Positions 38,089 to 47,728 of a stretch of DNA of 64,000 nt are shown piece by piece. Numbering within the stretch: the stretch's first letter is position 1; every line of letters begins with the position of its first letter. The stretch comes from CAVVYA01 sp963752345. Lineage in GTDB: Bacteria > Pseudomonadota > Alphaproteobacteria > SMXQ01. The position numbers and the translations under genes were made by a program. The stretch lies in NCBI GenBank assembly GCA_963752345.1, contig CAVVYA010000010.1, positions 1-64,000 on the forward strand. Direction: 5' to 3'. The notes under the pieces were generated by a model, which was not told where the DNA came from, did no database searches, and worked only from the letters and a program-made list of their open reading frames with translations.

Positions 38089-38682
38089 TTATTCGGCGGT
38101 CTTCTCGGTCTCTTCGTCTTCGGCGCCGGCTTCCGTCGGGGCGGCGCCCGGCTCGAACACGTCGGTCACGGCCTCTTCGGCCTCGTCCGCGCCGGCGGTC
38201 ACCGGCGCCTTGCCCTCGGCCTGCAGCTTGGCTTCGTCCTGCGAGCGGGCGACGTTGACGACGATATTGACGCTGACTTCCGGATGCAGCGCGACGCGCA
38301 GCTTGTGCAAGCCGAGGGTCTTGATCGGAATGTCGAGCTTGACCTGGCTGCGTTCGACCTTGACGCCTTCGGCGATGATCGCATCGGCCACGTCGCGCGG
38401 CCGCACCGAGCCGTAGAGCTGGCCGGTGTCGCTCGCCTGGCGCACCAGGATGACCTGCATGCCATCGGTCTTTTTGGCGACGGCTTCCGCTTCGCTGCGG
38501 CGCTTCAGGTTGGTCGCCTCGAGCTCGCCACGTTGGCTCTCGAAGTGGGCCAGGTTGTCCTTCGTCTTGCGCAAGGCCTTCTTGCGCGGCAGCAGGAAAT
38601 TCCGCGCATAGCCCGGTTTCACCCGGACCACGTCGCCCATCTGCCCCAACCGCTCGATCCGCTCGAGAAGAATCACTTCCAT
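38089..38682 (-). CDS. rplI: 50S ribosomal protein L9
   Basis: MEVILLERIERLGQMGDVVR, then GYARNFLLPRKKAL is the L9 signature. Two rRNA-binding domains are joined by the long helix (about 45-75). The C-terminal tail (from about 165) is an acidic Ala/Glu-rich extension common in alphaproteobacterial L9. Start at 38682, overlapping the stop of the DUF2232 gene; a Met one codon earlier is possible. Last gene of the rpsF operon. Confidence 0.95.
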   Translation of the reverse strand: MEVILLERIERLGQMGDVVRVKPGYARNFLLPRKKALRKTKDNLAHFESQRGELEATNLKRRSEAEAVAKKTDGMQVILVRQASDTGQLYGSVRPRDVADAIIAEGVKVERSQVKLDIPIKTLGLHKLRVALHPEVSVNIVVNVARSQDEAKLQAEGKAPVTAGADEAEEAVTDVFEPGAAPTEAGAEDEETEKTAE

Positions 38683-39629
38683 CATTGCTCATCCTCCTGA
38701 CTGCTGCCGCCGGCGAACCGCTGACGGAGTGACAGCCACTGCTCCATGAACCCCAGTCCGATCAGGGCCAGCATGGCCACCCAACCGAACACCACCAACA
38801 GCAGGTAGAAACCCGCCAATATCGCCAATCGGGAAGGCCATTGCCGGGCCCAGACATGGACCACGGCGAGACCTACCAAGAAGTACGGCACCAGCAGAGC
38901 CAGCGCCCCGTTGCGGGCAATGATGCCCAGCGTCTCCCAATCCGACGCCCGCGCGATCAAGGCGAGGGCCGCGGCGGCAACCACCACCGCCGTATACCAT
39001 TGCGGCACCGCGATCGATGCCGCCTGCGGGGCCGGCCGCCGGTTGCGCCCGAACCGCTCGAGCACGCCGTGGGCCAGCGCCATGTTGACCAGCGCCATGA
39101 CCAGCCAGGAGGCCATCACCATGGCCGGAAAATACCCGGCGATGGTGCTGACCAGCATGGTGACCTGCGGACTTTGCTCGCCCGGCAGGACGCTGGTCAT
39201 GACCGCCTCGATCTGCGTCACCGCCTCGCGCAGGCCGCCTTCGCCGCTGAGCAGCGCCAGCAGCACGAAGCTGCCGCAGGCATAAATCGCAAGCCAGCTG
39301 ACCAAGTGGCCGACCGGATACCATTCCACCGCGCCGTGCGGTTCCTGCCGCGACCGCAGCGCCAGCCGGACAATCGCCGCGGCCGGCACGCCATAGGCCA
39401 GCGCAAACACGAAACCGCTCGTCCACGAGGTTGCCAGCGCGACCAGCGCGGTCGCGAGCACGGCAGCCACGGTTACGGCTCCTGCGCCCCAGCCGAACCC
39501 GACCGCGAACAGCGGCAGGAAGGCGAGGTAAGCCAGGATCAGCGCCGCCGGCGCGTCGAACACGGTGGCGAGGTAAAACGCCGTGCTGACAACACCGCCG
39601 CCTGCCGCGATCGCTAGGTCTTTCGGCAT
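38682..39629 (-). CDS. DUF2232 membrane protein
   Basis: 315 residues with about eight membrane segments, starting MPKDLAIAAGGGVVSTAFYL (39629; an upstream Met at 39665 is less likely). DUF2232 proteins are YybS-like. Its place between rpsR and rplI is conserved in alphaproteobacteria. Function unknown. The stop overlaps the rplI start. Confidence 0.85.
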   Translation of the reverse strand: MPKDLAIAAGGGVVSTAFYLATVFDAPAALILAYLAFLPLFAVGFGWGAGAVTVAAVLATALVALATSWTSGFVFALAYGVPAAAIVRLALRSRQEPHGAVEWYPVGHLVSWLAIYACGSFVLLALLSGEGGLREAVTQIEAVMTSVLPGEQSPQVTMLVSTIAGYFPAMVMASWLVMALVNMALAHGVLERFGRNRRPAPQAASIAVPQWYTAVVVAAAALALIARASDWETLGIIARNGALALLVPYFLVGLAVVHVWARQWPSRLAILAGFYLLLVVFGWVAMLALIGLGFMEQWLSLRQRFAGGSSQEDEQ

Positions 39630-39693
39630 CGGCCGTGCCTCGTGTTCGGCGCTCCCATGTCGCACGGGCGCGGCATGGGAGAGAAGCCGGCGT

Positions 39694-39960
39694 TTACTTC
39701 AGCACGTAAGGCAGCAGCGCCAAGGCGCGGGCCCGCTTGATCGCCTGAGCCAGCTCGCGCTGCTTGGTGGCGGACACGGCGGTGATGCGGCTCGGCACGA
39801 TCTTGCCGCGCTCGGAAATGAAGCGCTGCAGCAGGCGGATGTCCTTGTAGTCGATCTTCGGCGCGCTGGCGCCCGAGAACGGGCAGCTCTTGCGACGGCG
39901 GAAGAAAGGCCGGCGCTGTCCGCCGCCCTCTTCTTTGCCGGCCGGGGTTTCCATGCTCAT
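39694..39960 (-). CDS. rpsR: 30S ribosomal protein S18
   Basis: 88 residues with an Arg-rich N-terminus (RRPFFRRRKSCPFSG), KIDYKDIRLLQRFISERGKI and the S18 core RITAVSATKQRELAQAIKRA. The start overlaps the end of rpsF by 4 bp. Confidence 0.96.
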   Translation of the reverse strand: MSMETPAGKEEGGGQRRPFFRRRKSCPFSGASAPKIDYKDIRLLQRFISERGKIVPSRITAVSATKQRELAQAIKRARALALLPYVLK

Positions 39961-40452
39961 GGCGTATCTCCTAGCGGGGCGGCTGGTTCGTCGGCGTTGT
40001 CGCGGCCACGGAAGCCGGCGCTGTCGCGCCCGCCCTCGCGGGGACCGAAATCACGGCGCGGAGGCCGGCGTTCACGGTCGCCGAAGCGGCCGCCACCACG
40101 GCCACCTTCGCGCTCGCCGTCCTCGCGGCCGCGGCTGCGCACGACGGCCGAGGGGCCTTCCTCGAGCTCGTCGACGCGCACGGTCAGGTAGCGCAGGACA
40201 TCTTCATGGATGCGCATGTTGCGCTCCATTTCGAGCGATCGCGGCCGGCGGCCCGTCGATGTTGAGCAGGACGTAGTGGCCCTTGCGGTTCTTCTTGATC
40301 TTGTACGCCAGGTTGCGCAGGCCCCAATTCTCGCGCTTGGTGACCTTGCCGCCCTGGGCGTCGATGATGCTGGTGAAGGCGTCCGCCAAAGCCTCGGCTT
40401 GAGGTGCGGCGATATCCTGGCGTGCAATGAACACGCTCTCGTAAAGAGGCAT
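39957..40452 (-). pseudogene. rpsF: 30S ribosomal protein S6, one frameshift
   Basis: MPLYESVFIARQDIAAPQAE, GGKVTKRENWGLRNLAYKIK and KNRKGHYVLLNIDGPPAAIA are S6. One extra base near 40,238 (minus strand GCGATCGCTCGAAATG; dropping the T gives A-I-A-E-M) breaks the frame before MERNMRIHEDVLRYLTVRVD. The C-terminus is a long Arg/Gly-rich, low-complexity extension. S6 in this operon cannot plausibly be dead along with other essential genes, so I treat this as a sequencing error. Confidence 0.93.
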
Positions 40453-40558
40453 CCTGAACGGCTCCTTCTGGCTGTTCGGTGGCCCGGAGCCCGTCCCGCG
40501 GATCGGGAGCGTGGCCAATCGGGCCTAGCCGGCTCTCGCCGGCAAGGAGAAGGCGCGC

Positions 40559-40586
40559 ACTATACACAAAAGCGAAGGCGGTGCAA
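40559..40586 (-). promoter_or_regulatory. Sigma-70-type promoter of the rpsF operon
   Basis: On the minus strand TTGCAC (40586-40581), a 16-base spacer and TATAGT (40564-40559) lie about 105 bp upstream of rpsF. This is the best promoter match noted in the window. Confidence 0.62.
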
Positions 40587-40633
40587 GGCGCGGCGGGCGC
40601 AGGGTAATGTCTCCCCCAAAGCGGCACTCCCGC

Positions 40634-40661
40634 TTGACTTGGCGCGCTCAGCGGCTATCTC
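40634..40661 (+). promoter_or_regulatory. Candidate fabD promoter
   Basis: TTGACT, a 16-base spacer and TATCTC, ending 29 bp before the fabD start and divergent from the rpsF promoter. The -10 box is weak. Confidence 0.35.
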
Positions 40662-40690
40662 TTGCCGCTTTCGCGGGCAAGTAGGGGATC

Positions 40691-41633
40691 ATGGAGCAAG
40701 TCTTTGTATTTCCTGGGCAAGGCTCCCAGGCGTGGGCATGGGCAAGGACCTTGCCGGTGCCTTTACCGCGGCGCGCGAGGTCTTCGAGGAGGTCGACGAG
40801 GCGCTCCAGCAGTCCTTGAGCCGCCTGATGTTCGAGCGGCCCGGCCGAGGACCTGACCCTGACCGAGAATGCCCAGCCGGCCCTGATGGCCGTCAGCATG
40901 GCGGTGCTGCGGGTGCTCGAACGGGACGGCAAGCTCGACCTTATATCCAAGGTCCGCTTCGTCGCCGGCCATTCGCTCGGCGAATATTCGGCGCTGGCGG
41001 CGGCCCGCACCTTCACCCTGGCCGATACGGCGCGTCTGCTGAAGCGGCGCGGCCAGGCCATGCAGCGCGCCGTGCCGGTCGGCATCGGCGCCATGGCGGC
41101 GCTGCTCGGCGCCGACCTCGCGAAGGCGGCGGCGATCGCCGCAAGAAGCGGCCCAGGGCGAAGTCTGCGCCACGGCGAACGACAACGGCGGCGACCAGGT
41201 GGTGGTCAGCGGCCATCGCGGCGCCATCGATCGCGCCATCGAAATCGCCGGGCAGCACGGCGTCAAGCGCGCCATCCTGCTGCCGGTCAGCGCGCCCTTC
41301 CATTGCTCTCTCATGCAGCCGGCCGCCGACGAGATGGCCGAAGCGCTCGCGGCCGTGGCGATGAGCGATCCGGTGGTGCCGCTGATCAGCAATGTCAAAG
41401 CCGCCGCGACCTTGGACGCCGACGAAATCCGCCGCCTGCTGGTCGAACAGGTCACCGGCATGGTGCGCTGGCGCGAGAACATGCTCTATGCCAGGGAGCA
41501 GGGCGTCACGCGCGTCGTCGAACTCGGCGCCGGCAAAGTGCTCGCCGGGTTGGCCAAGCGCATCGACCGCGACTTCGAAACCGTGTCGCTGCAAGGCCCG
41601 GCCGACATCGAAGCCTTCCTGAAAAGCGCGTAA
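40691..41633 (+). pseudogene. fabD: Malonyl-CoA:ACP transacylase FabD, three frameshifts
   Basis: Loads malonate onto ACP for fatty acid synthesis. MEQVFVFPGQGSQ is the family start. Indels at about 40,732 (missing G in GCGGTGGGC), 40,853 (extra C before GGCCGAGG) and 41,153 (extra A) scatter the gene over frames. Corrected, it gives the ENAQPAL motif, the nucleophile Ser in VRFVAGHSLGEYSALAAA, and the His in VSAPFHCSLM, ending VSLQGPADIEAFLKSA. First of the fabD-fabG-acpP-fabF cluster. Confidence 0.92.
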
Positions 41634-41671
41634 TCCGCGTAGCCGAATCCAATCCGCAGATAGGAGAGATC

Positions 41672-42410
41672 ATGTTCGACCTCAGCGGCAAGACCGCCTT
41701 GGTGACCGGCGCGAGCGGCGGCATCGGCGGCGCCATCGCCAAGGTGCTGCACGGCGCGGGCGCGCAGGTCACGCTGGCCGGCACGCGCGCCGATGCGCTC
41801 CATGCGCTCGCCGGCGAACTGAAAGACCGCGCCCATGTCGCGACGGCGGACCTCGGCGACGCCGCCAGCCTCGATGCGCTCGTCAAGAGCGCCGAAAGTG
41901 CCATGGGCAAGGTCGACATCCTGGTCAACAATGCCGGCGTCACGCGCGACACCTTGCTGATGCGCATGAAGGACGAGGACTGGCAGACGGTGATCGACGT
42001 CAACCTGACCGCCACGTTCCGGCTGTCGCGCGCGGTGCTGCGCTCGATGATGAAGAATCGCTGGGGCCGGATCATCTCCATCACCTCGATCGTCGGCGTG
42101 ACGGGCAATCGCGGGGCAGGCCAACTATGCCGCATCGAAGGCCGGCATGATCGGCCTGACCAAGTCGCTGGCCGCCGAGGTCGCCAGCCGGGGCATCACC
42201 GCGAATTGCATCGCGCCCGGCTTCATCACCACGCCGATGACCGACGCGCTGAACGAGGAGCAGAAGACCCGTCTGATGGGCGGCATTCCCGCCGGCCGTT
42301 TCGGGGCGCCGGCCGATATCGCGGCCGCCGCGCTCTATCTGGCAAGCGAGGAGGCTTCTTACGTGACAGGCCAGACCTTGCATGTGAATGGCGGAATGGC
42401 CATGATATAG
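41672..42410 (+). pseudogene. fabG: 3-oxoacyl-ACP reductase FabG, one frameshift
   Basis: NADPH-dependent ketoreductase of fatty acid elongation. TGASGGIG cofactor loop, NNAGVTRD, ISITSIVGVTGN, then an extra G near 42,113 (four G where three are expected) just before the catalytic QANYAASKAG, which is complete in the other frame. The end is SYVTGQTLHVNGGMAMI. TAGGAGAG precedes the ATG. Confidence 0.95.
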
Positions 42411-42605
42411 CCGCCCGCGGAGGGAGCGTGGGCGCTCTGCGCCTGCTTGCCGGGGAGACTGGCAATGCCCTGGGAAGTATGTTAGGAAACCGCACTTTTT
42501 TGACGCCCGGGCCGGCGTCAGGGAACTGCGCGGGAACCGTGCACGGACCTGAAATCGAGCGTCCAAACCTGCTGCAATGCAAATAATCAGCCAAGGACAA
42601 ACAGC

Positions 42606-42842
42606 ATGAGCGATGTTGCCGAGCGCGTAACGAAGATCGTCGTCGAGCATCTCGGTGTCGACGAAGCGAAGGTTACGCCGAACGCCAGTTTCATCGACGA
42701 TCTCGGCGCCGACAGCCTGGATACCGTCGAACTCGTCATGGCGTTCGAAGAAGAATTCGGTTGCGAGATTCCCGACGATGCGGCGGAGAAGATCCTCACC
42801 GTGAAAGACGCCATTGACTACATCTCGTCGCACAGCAGCTGA
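42606..42842 (+). CDS. acpP: Acyl carrier protein
   Basis: 78 residues, acidic, with the phosphopantetheine attachment motif GADSLDTVELVMAFEEEFG (Ser 37). Carrier of growing fatty acyl chains; between fabG and fabF as usual. Confidence 0.97.
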   Translation: MSDVAERVTKIVVEHLGVDEAKVTPNASFIDDLGADSLDTVELVMAFEEEFGCEIPDDAAEKILTVKDAIDYISSHSS

Positions 42843-42902
42843 GCAGCAGTATCGGCTGGCGCCGTCGAGCAGGTCTCGCGGCGCCGCAGATGAGCGTTGG
42901 GC

Positions 42903-44168
42903 ATGAAACGCGTTGTCGTCACTGGTATGGGATTGGTCACGCCGCTCGGATGCGGCGTCGAAGCGACGTGGAGTCGCCTGCTCGCCGGCGAGTCCGGCAT
43001 CCGCTCGATCCAATCCTTCGATGTCTCCGACCTGCCCGTGAAGATCGCCGGGCAGATCCCGCAGGGCGACAAGTCCTCGGGTCTGTTCAATCCAGACGAC
43101 TGGGTCGAGGTCAAAGACCGCAAGAAGATGGATCAGTTCATCCTCTTCGCGTTGGCCGCGGCGACGCAGGCGGTCGAGGATTCCGGCTGGACGCCCACGG
43201 ACGAAGAGGGGCAGGAGCGCACCGGCGTGATGATCGGCTCCGGCATCGGCGGCCTGCCGTCGATCGCCGAGGGCGCGCTCACCATCCATGAGAAGGGCCC
43301 GCGGCGCCTGAGCCCGTTCTTCATTCCGGCCGCCCTGATCAATCTGGCCTCCGGGCACGTCTCGATCCGCTACGGCTTCCGCGGCCCGAACCACGCCGTG
43401 GTCACCGCCTGCGCCACCGGCGCGCACGCCATCGGCGACGCGGCGCGGATGATCCAGTTGGACGACGCCGACGTCATGGTCGCCGGCGGCACCGAGGCCG
43501 CGGTCTGCCGTCTCGGGCTCGCCGGCTTTGCCGCGTCGCGCGCGCTGTCGACCAACTTCAACGACACGCCGGAGAAGGCGTCGCGGCCCTGGGACAAGGA
43601 TCGCGACGGTTTCGTCATGGGCGAAGGCGCCGGCGTGGTGGTGCTCGAGGAATACGAGCACGCCAAGAAGCGCGGCGCCAAGATCTACGCCGAAATCGTC
43701 GGTTACGGCATGTCGGGCGACGCCTATCACCTGACCGCGCCGACGCCGGACGGCAACGGCGGCTTCCGCGCCATGCGGTCGGCGCTCAAGCGCGCCGGCA
43801 TGACGCCCGAGGATATCGATTACATCAACGCGCACGGCACCTCGACGCCGCTGGGCGACGAGATCGAAGTGGGCGCGGTCAAGCGTCTGTTCGGCGAACA
43901 TGTCGGGTCGATCTCCATGTCGTCGACCAAATCGGCGATCGGCCACCTGCTCGGCGCGGCGGGCAGCGTCGAGGCGATCTTCTCGATCCTCGCCTTGCGC
44001 GACCAGGTCGCGCCGCCGACGCTCAACCTCGAAAATCCGTCGCCGGCTTGCGAGGGCGTCGATCTCGTGCCGAAGGCGGCGAAGCAGCGCAAGGTGCGCG
44101 CCGCCCTGTCCAACTCGTTCGGCTTCGGCGGCACCAACGCGTCGCTGATCTTCACCGCGGCGGGCTAG
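42903..44168 (+). CDS. fabF: 3-oxoacyl-ACP synthase II FabF
   Basis: Condensing enzyme of fatty acid elongation. MKRVVVTGMGLVTPLGCGVE, the nucleophile Cys in VTACATGAHAIGDA, and the two His in NAHGTSTPLGD and KSAIGHLLGAAGSVEA. Intact. Start at ATG 42903 rather than TTG 42897. Confidence 0.96.
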   Translation: MKRVVVTGMGLVTPLGCGVEATWSRLLAGESGIRSIQSFDVSDLPVKIAGQIPQGDKSSGLFNPDDWVEVKDRKKMDQFILFALAAATQAVEDSGWTPTDEEGQERTGVMIGSGIGGLPSIAEGALTIHEKGPRRLSPFFIPAALINLASGHVSIRYGFRGPNHAVVTACATGAHAIGDAARMIQLDDADVMVAGGTEAAVCRLGLAGFAASRALSTNFNDTPEKASRPWDKDRDGFVMGEGAGVVVLEEYEHAKKRGAKIYAEIVGYGMSGDAYHLTAPTPDGNGGFRAMRSALKRAGMTPEDIDYINAHGTSTPLGDEIEVGAVKRLFGEHVGSISMSSTKSAIGHLLGAAGSVEAIFSILALRDQVAPPTLNLENPSPACEGVDLVPKAAKQRKVRAALSNSFGFGGTNASLIFTAAG

Positions 44169-44174
44169 GCCGGC

Positions 44175-45191
44175 ATGCGGCGCGCCGTTTTCGCCGCTCT
44201 GCTCATCTTCGGCGCCTTCGCCACCATCGCCGCCGGTCTGGCGGTGTGGCTTATCGCATCGTTCGAGCGGCCGAACCTGGACGGCAAGGCGGCGACGGTG
44301 ATCGTGCCGCGCGGCGCCGGTGTCGACGATATCGCCAAGCTTCTGGAAGAGAACGGAGTCATCGACGACAAGCTGACGTTCTCCTTCGGCGTGCGCGTCA
44401 ACCGCATGGGCAGCCGGCTCAAGGCCGGCGAATTTGCCTTTCCCGCCGCGACCAGCCCGCGTTCGATCATGGAGCAGATCGTCAACGGCCGCGTCGTGGT
44501 GCATCGCCTGACCGTGCCCGAAGGCCTGACCAGCGCGCAGATCGCGCTCCTGGTGAGCAATGCCGAGGCGCTCACCGGCAGCGTGACGCGCCAGCCCGAC
44601 GACGGCGAACTGATGCCCGACACCTATCATTACGTTTATGGCGAGAGCCGCGACGCGTTGATGGCACGCATGCGGAAGGCGATGCGCGAGGCGCTCGACG
44701 CCGCCTGGGCGCAGCGCAAGGGCGACAGCCCGCTGCAGTCGCCGCAACAGGCACTGGTCCTCGCCTCGCTGGTCGAGGCGGAAACCGGTGTCGCCGAGGA
44801 GCGCCCGCTGGTGGCGGGCGTGTTTCACAACCGGCTGCGCCGCGGCATGAAGCTGCAGTCCGACGTGACCGTGGCCTATGGCGTGGCGAAGCAGGCCGGG
44901 CTGCCGGGGAATGTTCTCAACCGGCCGCTCAGCCGCGCCGATCTCGACGCGCCCAATCCCTACAACACCTACCTCAACGACGGCTTGCCGCCGGCGCCGA
45001 TCAACAATCCGGGCCGTAGCGCCATCCTGGCGGCGGTCAATCCGGCGCCGACCGATGCGCTGTTCTTCGTCGCCGATGGCAAGGGCGGCCACACCTTCTC
45101 GCGCACGCTCGACGATCACAACCGCGCCGTCACCCGCCTGCGCCAGATCGAGCGCGACCGCGCCAAGCAGAGGCCGGCGGCGGCGCCGTAG
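44175..45191 (+). CDS. mltG: Endolytic murein transglycosylase MltG
   Basis: Cleaves nascent glycan strands and sets their length. One N-terminal membrane helix (about 6-25), a LysM-like region, and the YceG catalytic domain with the active Glu in LASLVEAETGVAEERPLVAG, VFHNRLRRGMKLQSDVTVAY, and YNTYLNDGLPPAPINNPG. 338 residues, intact. 7 bp after fabF. Confidence 0.93.
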   Translation: MRRAVFAALLIFGAFATIAAGLAVWLIASFERPNLDGKAATVIVPRGAGVDDIAKLLEENGVIDDKLTFSFGVRVNRMGSRLKAGEFAFPAATSPRSIMEQIVNGRVVVHRLTVPEGLTSAQIALLVSNAEALTGSVTRQPDDGELMPDTYHYVYGESRDALMARMRKAMREALDAAWAQRKGDSPLQSPQQALVLASLVEAETGVAEERPLVAGVFHNRLRRGMKLQSDVTVAYGVAKQAGLPGNVLNRPLSRADLDAPNPYNTYLNDGLPPAPINNPGRSAILAAVNPAPTDALFFVADGKGGHTFSRTLDDHNRAVTRLRQIERDRAKQRPAAAP

Positions 45192-45200
45192 CCTGCAACT

Positions 45201-46061
45201 TCAGTCCTCGAGGGCGTGACGCGCCGGCTTCTTCGGCAGGCGCGACAGCAGCGGATCGAGCCATGCCGGTGGCAGCGCACCCGTGAGCCATGCCGCGACG
45301 TAGTGCGGCCACGGAAAGGCGATGCGCGCCTGGTTGCGTTCGAGGCCGCGTTTGATGATGGCGGCGGCACGCTCCGGCTCCATCAGAAACGGCATAGGAA
45401 ACGGGTTGCCGGCGGTCATTGGCGTGCGGATGAAGCCTGGGCATACGACCGAAACGGCGATCTCCTTCTGCCTCAGCGCGCCGCGCAAGCCTTCGCCCCA
45501 GGCCTTCACCGCCGCCTTGCTCGCCGAATAGGCCGGCGCGCCGGGATAGCCGCGGAAGCCGACCAGCGAGCTGACGATGGCGATCTGGCCGCGCCATGGC
45601 GGCGTGCCGGCCACGGTCACGGGCGCCTGATCGCGCATCAGCGCGATGGCAGGCAGCACGGTATTGAACAAGCCGTCGACATTGACCGCGAAGATGCGCC
45701 GTATCTGCTCGGCGCTTTCCTCGCTGCTGTCGCCGCCGTTACTCGTATGGCGGCCTGCGCCGCCGGTGCCGCCAGAAATGCCGGCGTTGGCGATCACCAG
45801 ATCCAGGCGCCCGTCGGGCCCTTGGGCTGCTGCTTCGGCGACCCAGGCCGCCATGGACTCGCGGCCGGTGATGTCGAGCGACCGCGTGGTGACGTCCGCG
45901 CCGCGCGCGCGGCATTGCTCGGTCACGGCCGCGAGCCGGCTTTCGTCGCGACCGCCGAGCGCCAGGCGGCGGCCGGGCTCGGCATAGACGAGCGCCAGCG
46001 CGGCGCCAATGCCGCTGGAGGCGCCGGTGATGAGGACGGAGCGGGGAGATATCATGGCCAT
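45201..46061 (-). CDS. Short-chain dehydrogenase/reductase
   Basis: 286 residues. TGASSGIGAA loop (13-22), VIANAGISGG (NAG), IVSSLVGFRG (Ser), YSASKAA (Tyr, Lys), VVCPGFIRTPMT. Classical SDR of unknown substrate, with a C-terminal tail like membrane-associated SDRs of polyketide or lipid metabolism. It converges on mltG with a 9-bp gap. Confidence 0.85.
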   Translation of the reverse strand: MAMISPRSVLITGASSGIGAALALVYAEPGRRLALGGRDESRLAAVTEQCRARGADVTTRSLDITGRESMAAWVAEAAAQGPDGRLDLVIANAGISGGTGGAGRHTSNGGDSSEESAEQIRRIFAVNVDGLFNTVLPAIALMRDQAPVTVAGTPPWRGQIAIVSSLVGFRGYPGAPAYSASKAAVKAWGEGLRGALRQKEIAVSVVCPGFIRTPMTAGNPFPMPFLMEPERAAAIIKRGLERNQARIAFPWPHYVAAWLTGALPPAWLDPLLSRLPKKPARHALED

Positions 46062-46181
46062 GACCGAGTTCGTGATGCGGGTTGTTGCCCCGTAGGGCTC
46101 GCGTTATATTGTGGCCCAATTCTTTGGAAATACTAGATGCTGTCGGCGTCGAACTTTCGCGGCCGGCAACGAGGAGGATGA

Positions 46182-47069
46182 GTGAGCGTCGCCAGCATGA
46201 CCGGTTTTGCCCGCGCCGGAGGGCAGATGGATGACGTCAGCTGGCAATGGGAGGTCAAAAGCGTCAATGCGCGTGGCCTCGACATCCGCATCCGCCTGGC
46301 GCCCGGGGCCGAGGCGCTCGAGGTGCCGGTGCGCAACGCCGTTGGCGAGGTGTTCAGCCGGGGCAGCTTCAACATCAATCTCACCGTGACGCGCGTGGCG
46401 CCCTCGACTCGCTTCTCGCTCAACCAGGATCTGCTCGATCAGTTGCTCGGCGTCGTGAAGGAGGTCGAGGGGCGCGTGAAGGGCGGCACGGTGCAGATCG
46501 ACGGCCTGCTGCGCGTGCGCGGCATCCTCGAGGCCGTCGAGGATGTGGAAAGCGACGAGCACAAGGCCAAGCGCGAGGCGGCGATGGCCGCCAGCTTCAC
46601 CGAGGCGCTCCGCGCGATCGCGGCGGCGCGCAAGTCCGAAGGCGAGCGGCTCGCGACCGTGCTGCAGAGCCAAGTCAACCAGATCGCCGAATTGGCCAAG
46701 CGTTCGACCATGGTGGCCGGGGCGCAGCCCGCCGCCATTCGCGACCGGCTCAAGGCGCAGATGGCCGATCTGCTGGCTGGCAACGCCAATCTTTCCGAAG
46801 AGCGCCTGGCGCAGGAAGCGGCAATGCTCGCCGGCAAGGCCGACGTGCGCGAGGAGATCGACCGGCTCAACGCCCATGTCGCCCAGGCGCGCGAACTGAT
46901 CGCCGGTGGCGGCGCGGTGGGCCGGCGCCTCGATTTCCTGTCCCAGGAATTCAACCGCGAGGCCAACACCTTGTGCTCGAAGGCGGGCGACATCGAGCTC
47001 ACCCGCATCGGCCTCGATCTCAAGGCCGTGATCGAGCAATTCCGCGAGCAGGTGCAGAACGTCGAATGA
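46182..47069 (+). CDS. yicC: YicC family endoribonuclease
   Basis: 295 residues starting MSVASMTGFARAGGQ (GTG at 46182), with VKSVNARGLDIRIRLAPG in the N-terminal domain and the DUF1732-type C-terminus (LDFLSQEFNREANTLCSKAG and on). YicC proteins have been shown to be endoribonucleases. Followed by gmk with an ATGA overlap. Confidence 0.92.
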   Translation: MSVASMTGFARAGGQMDDVSWQWEVKSVNARGLDIRIRLAPGAEALEVPVRNAVGEVFSRGSFNINLTVTRVAPSTRFSLNQDLLDQLLGVVKEVEGRVKGGTVQIDGLLRVRGILEAVEDVESDEHKAKREAAMAASFTEALRAIAAARKSEGERLATVLQSQVNQIAELAKRSTMVAGAQPAAIRDRLKAQMADLLAGNANLSEERLAQEAAMLAGKADVREEIDRLNAHVAQARELIAGGGAVGRRLDFLSQEFNREANTLCSKAGDIELTRIGLDLKAVIEQFREQVQNVE

Positions 47070-47725
47070 ACAAGCCGAAGAATTCCATCGAGCCCATGTC
47101 AATTCAACGTCGCGGATTGATGCTGGTGCTGTCATCGCCGTCGGGCGCGGGCAAGACGACGATCTCGCGCGCCCTGCTGAAGCGCGAGCCCAATCTGACC
47201 ATGTCGGTGTCGGCGACCACGCGGCCCAAGCGGCCCGGCGAAACGGCCGGCGTCGATTACACCTTCATCGACCCGACCGAATTCAACCTGATGGTCAACC
47301 GGCGCGAGATGCTGGAGCACGCCCAGGTGTTCGGCAATTACTACGGCACGCCGCGCAAGCCGGTCGAGGACGCGCTCGCCGCCGGCAAGGATGTGCTGTT
47401 CGACATCGATTGGCAGGGCACCCAGCAATTGGCGCAGAACGCGCGCGGCGATCTGGTGAGCATCTTCATCCTGCCGCCTTCGACAAAGGAGCTGGAGCGG
47501 CGTTTGAAGACGCGGGCGCAGGATTCCGCCGAGGTGGTGGCCAAGCGCATGTCGCGCGCCGCCGAGGAGATCAGCCACTACCGCGAATACGATTACATCA
47601 TCGTCAACGACATCATCGAGGAGAGCGTTGCGGCGGTGCAGTCGATCCTCGCCGCCGAGCGGCTGAAGCGCGACCGCCAGGTCGGGCTCGACGACCTCGT
47701 GCGTGGCCTGCGCGAAGGCCAGTAA
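47066..47725 (+). CDS. gmk: Guanylate kinase
   Basis: Phosphorylates GMP to GDP. P-loop SSPSGAGKTTISR, SVSATTRPKRPGE (GMP binding), GVDYTFI, and DWQGTQQL. 219 residues from 47066, or about 10 fewer if translation starts at MSIQRRG. Intact; converges with rsmA, leaving 3 bp. Confidence 0.95.
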   Translation: MNKPKNSIEPMSIQRRGLMLVLSSPSGAGKTTISRALLKREPNLTMSVSATTRPKRPGETAGVDYTFIDPTEFNLMVNRREMLEHAQVFGNYYGTPRKPVEDALAAGKDVLFDIDWQGTQQLAQNARGDLVSIFILPPSTKELERRLKTRAQDSAEVVAKRMSRAAEEISHYREYDYIIVNDIIEESVAAVQSILAAERLKRDRQVGLDDLVRGLREGQ

Positions 47726-47728
47726 CCG

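Noticed and set aside
42081..45119. 1,012-codon minus-strand frame opposite fabG-acpP-fabF-mltG
   Set aside because: Shadow of high-GC codon use; His/Arg/Ala-rich with no family pattern, while the plus strand carries clear fab genes.
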